From the NCBI GenBank assembly GCA_031267995.1, contig JAIRXZ010000058.1, forward strand, positions 1-17,480: DNA of 17,480 nucleotides, written 5' to 3'. Below are positions 16,440 through 17,480 of the stretch, in pieces (the first letter of the stretch is position 1; each line of letters begins with the position of its first letter). The stretch comes from Odoribacteraceae bacterium. Its GTDB lineage: Bacteria; Bacteroidota; Bacteroidia; Bacteroidales; Marinifilaceae. A program made the translations under genes and the position numbers. The notes beneath the pieces were generated by a model. It did no database searches and was not told the origin of the DNA. It saw only the letters and a list, made by a program, of their open reading frames with translations.

Positions 16440-17351
16440 ATGTCAGCCCCGAAATACACCGACCTGGCCACCGACTTCACCTACCTCATCCCCAGCGAGC
16501 AGGATCACGAATTCGGCTGCGTCGTCAACACCGTCGGCCTGCAATCCATCAGGGCCAACACCCCCTACCCCGTCCAGGGGCACCCCTCCGGCTACCACTT
16601 CAACGTCGCGCAGGGGCGCGTCCTCCGCGAGTACCAGCTCCTCTACATCTCCGGTGGCCAGGGCTACTTCTCCTCCCCCCGCACCCGCCAGCAGCCCATC
16701 GGCAAGGGCAACCTCCTCCTCCTCGTCCCCGGCGAGTGGCACACCTACCACCCCGACCCACACACCGGCTGGAACGAGTACTACATCGGCTTCGAGGGAA
16801 AGACCATCGACAACATCTTCGAAAAAGGAATCCTCCGCAAGGAAAGCACCGTCATCGAAGTAGGCTTCAACGACGACCTCGTCAAGCACTACCAGCAAGC
16901 CATCCAGCTCGCCCGCGCCGACAAGCGATCCACCCAGCAATACCTCGCCGGCATCGTCACCTACCTCATCGGCATGGTCTGCTACATCTCCAGGAACAGC
17001 ATCTCCGAGCCGGGACAAATCGAGCAAAAAATCATCCAGGCCAAGGTCATCATGCAGGAAAACATCTTCAAGGAGATCGACCCCGAAACCATCGCCCGCG
17101 AGCTCAACCTCAGCTACTCCTGGTTCCGCAAGGAATTCAAGAACTACACCGGCCACTCCCCCGCCAAGTACTTCCAGGAGCTAAAAATCGGCAAGGCCAA
17201 GGAGTTGCTCCTCACCACCTCCCGTTCCGTCAAGGAGATCGCCTTCATGCTCGGCTACGGCTCCACCGGCTACTTCTCCGTCCTCTTTAAAAAATGCGCC
17301 GGCCACACCCCCCTCGACTACCGCTTCGGGCGAGGGGAGGTGAAAAGATAA
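16440..17351 (+). CDS. rhaR: AraC-type regulator, probably the rhamnose-responsive activator
   Basis: A 303-residue regulator with an N-terminal cupin-type ligand domain (about residues 30-170, including LLYISGGQGYF and LLLLVPGEWHTYHPD) and a C-terminal pair of helix-turn-helix motifs. HTH 1 is near 216-235 (ETIARELNLSYSWFRKEF) and HTH 2 near 264-285 (VKEIAFMLGYGSTGYFSVLF). The final RFGRGEVKR tail is normal for the family. ATG at 16440 lies 2 bp after the GH105 stop; the longer open frame from 16080 runs inside that gene and is a shadow. In Bacteroides thetaiotaomicron a related AraC-type protein, RhaR, activates the rhamnose operon, so the same role here is a strong inference. Being last on the same strand, it may be read from its own target operon and boost its own level. 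Confidence 0.88.
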   Translation: MSAPKYTDLATDFTYLIPSEQDHEFGCVVNTVGLQSIRANTPYPVQGHPSGYHFNVAQGRVLREYQLLYISGGQGYFSSPRTRQQPIGKGNLLLLVPGEWHTYHPDPHTGWNEYYIGFEGKTIDNIFEKGILRKESTVIEVGFNDDLVKHYQQAIQLARADKRSTQQYLAGIVTYLIGMVCYISRNSISEPGQIEQKIIQAKVIMQENIFKEIDPETIARELNLSYSWFRKEFKNYTGHSPAKYFQELKIGKAKELLLTTSRSVKEIAFMLGYGSTGYFSVLFKKCAGHTPLDYRFGRGEVKR

Positions 17352-17364
17352 CACAACACCACCA

Positions 17365-17391
17365 GGCGCGACGATAAAACATCGTCGCGCC
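17365..17391 (+). terminator. Perfect 11-bp hairpin after the last gene
   Basis: GGCGCGACGAT (17365-17375) and ATCGTCGCGCC (17381-17391) pair perfectly around the loop AAAAC, 13 bp after the regulator's stop. The stem is strong enough for an intrinsic terminator, but the sequence after it is C-rich (CCTCCCTCC) with no T-run. It may stop transcription weakly, protect the 3' end of the mRNA, or need Rho. It marks the likely end of the operon; nothing else is recognisable up to the window edge. Confidence 0.6.
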
Positions 17392-17480
17392 CCTCCCTCC
17401 CCCCGCGGGCATAAACCCCTTCCCACCCGTGCTCCCGCCGGAGCGAATTTTCACCCCGTGCACGCGAAAGGACAAGGCGG

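Overview
The window is one long run of ten co-directional genes (+ strand, 330 to 17351) for breaking down rhamnogalacturonan-type pectin and catabolising the L-rhamnose released. The DNA is clearly GC-rich by eye. It is most likely from a Bacteroidota (Bacteroidales-like) bacterium. The start codons have AC/AT-rich leaders instead of Shine-Dalgarno sequences, and TAnnTTTG-type -7 boxes occur at 290-297 and 9040-9047. The enzyme set (GH105, GH2, GH106, GH28) is typical of Bacteroidota pectin loci. The kinase-isomerase-permease-aldolase order with an AraC-type regulator matches the rhamnose operon known in Bacteroides thetaiotaomicron. The genus cannot be told from the sequence.

Layout. 1-189 holds four and a half copies of a 41-bp palindromic tandem repeat that probably continues off the left edge. 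190-329 is a leader with a small dyad and a TATCTTTG promoter. Then come an exported GH105 hydrolase (330-1490), a giant 1849-residue GH2-GH106 fusion (1497-7046) and a GH28 lipoprotein (7067-8701). 8702-9058 is the only gap over 40 bp; it contains an AT-rich array of thirteen 21-bp units, two of them inverted, followed by a possible internal promoter. The second half has a second GH28 (9059-10492), rhaB, rhaA, rhaT, rhaD, a second exported GH105 (15142-16437) and an AraC-type regulator (16440-17351). A perfect 11-bp hairpin at 17365-17391 closes the unit.

How the genes work together (inference from the families). GH28 enzymes cut galacturonosyl linkages, GH105 enzymes remove unsaturated galacturonate left by lyases, and the fusion removes beta-linked side sugars (GH2) and alpha-L-rhamnose (GH106). 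RhaT imports rhamnose; RhaA, RhaB and RhaD convert it to dihydroxyacetone phosphate and L-lactaldehyde. The terminal regulator probably senses rhamnose. No SusC/SusD pair, polysaccharide lyase or lactaldehyde reductase is in the window.

The least explained parts are the two repeat arrays, above all the 21-bp array inside the operon. It is exactly phased and dyad-symmetric, and it is also open as a heptapeptide-repeat reading frame that fills the gap with operon-like spacing.
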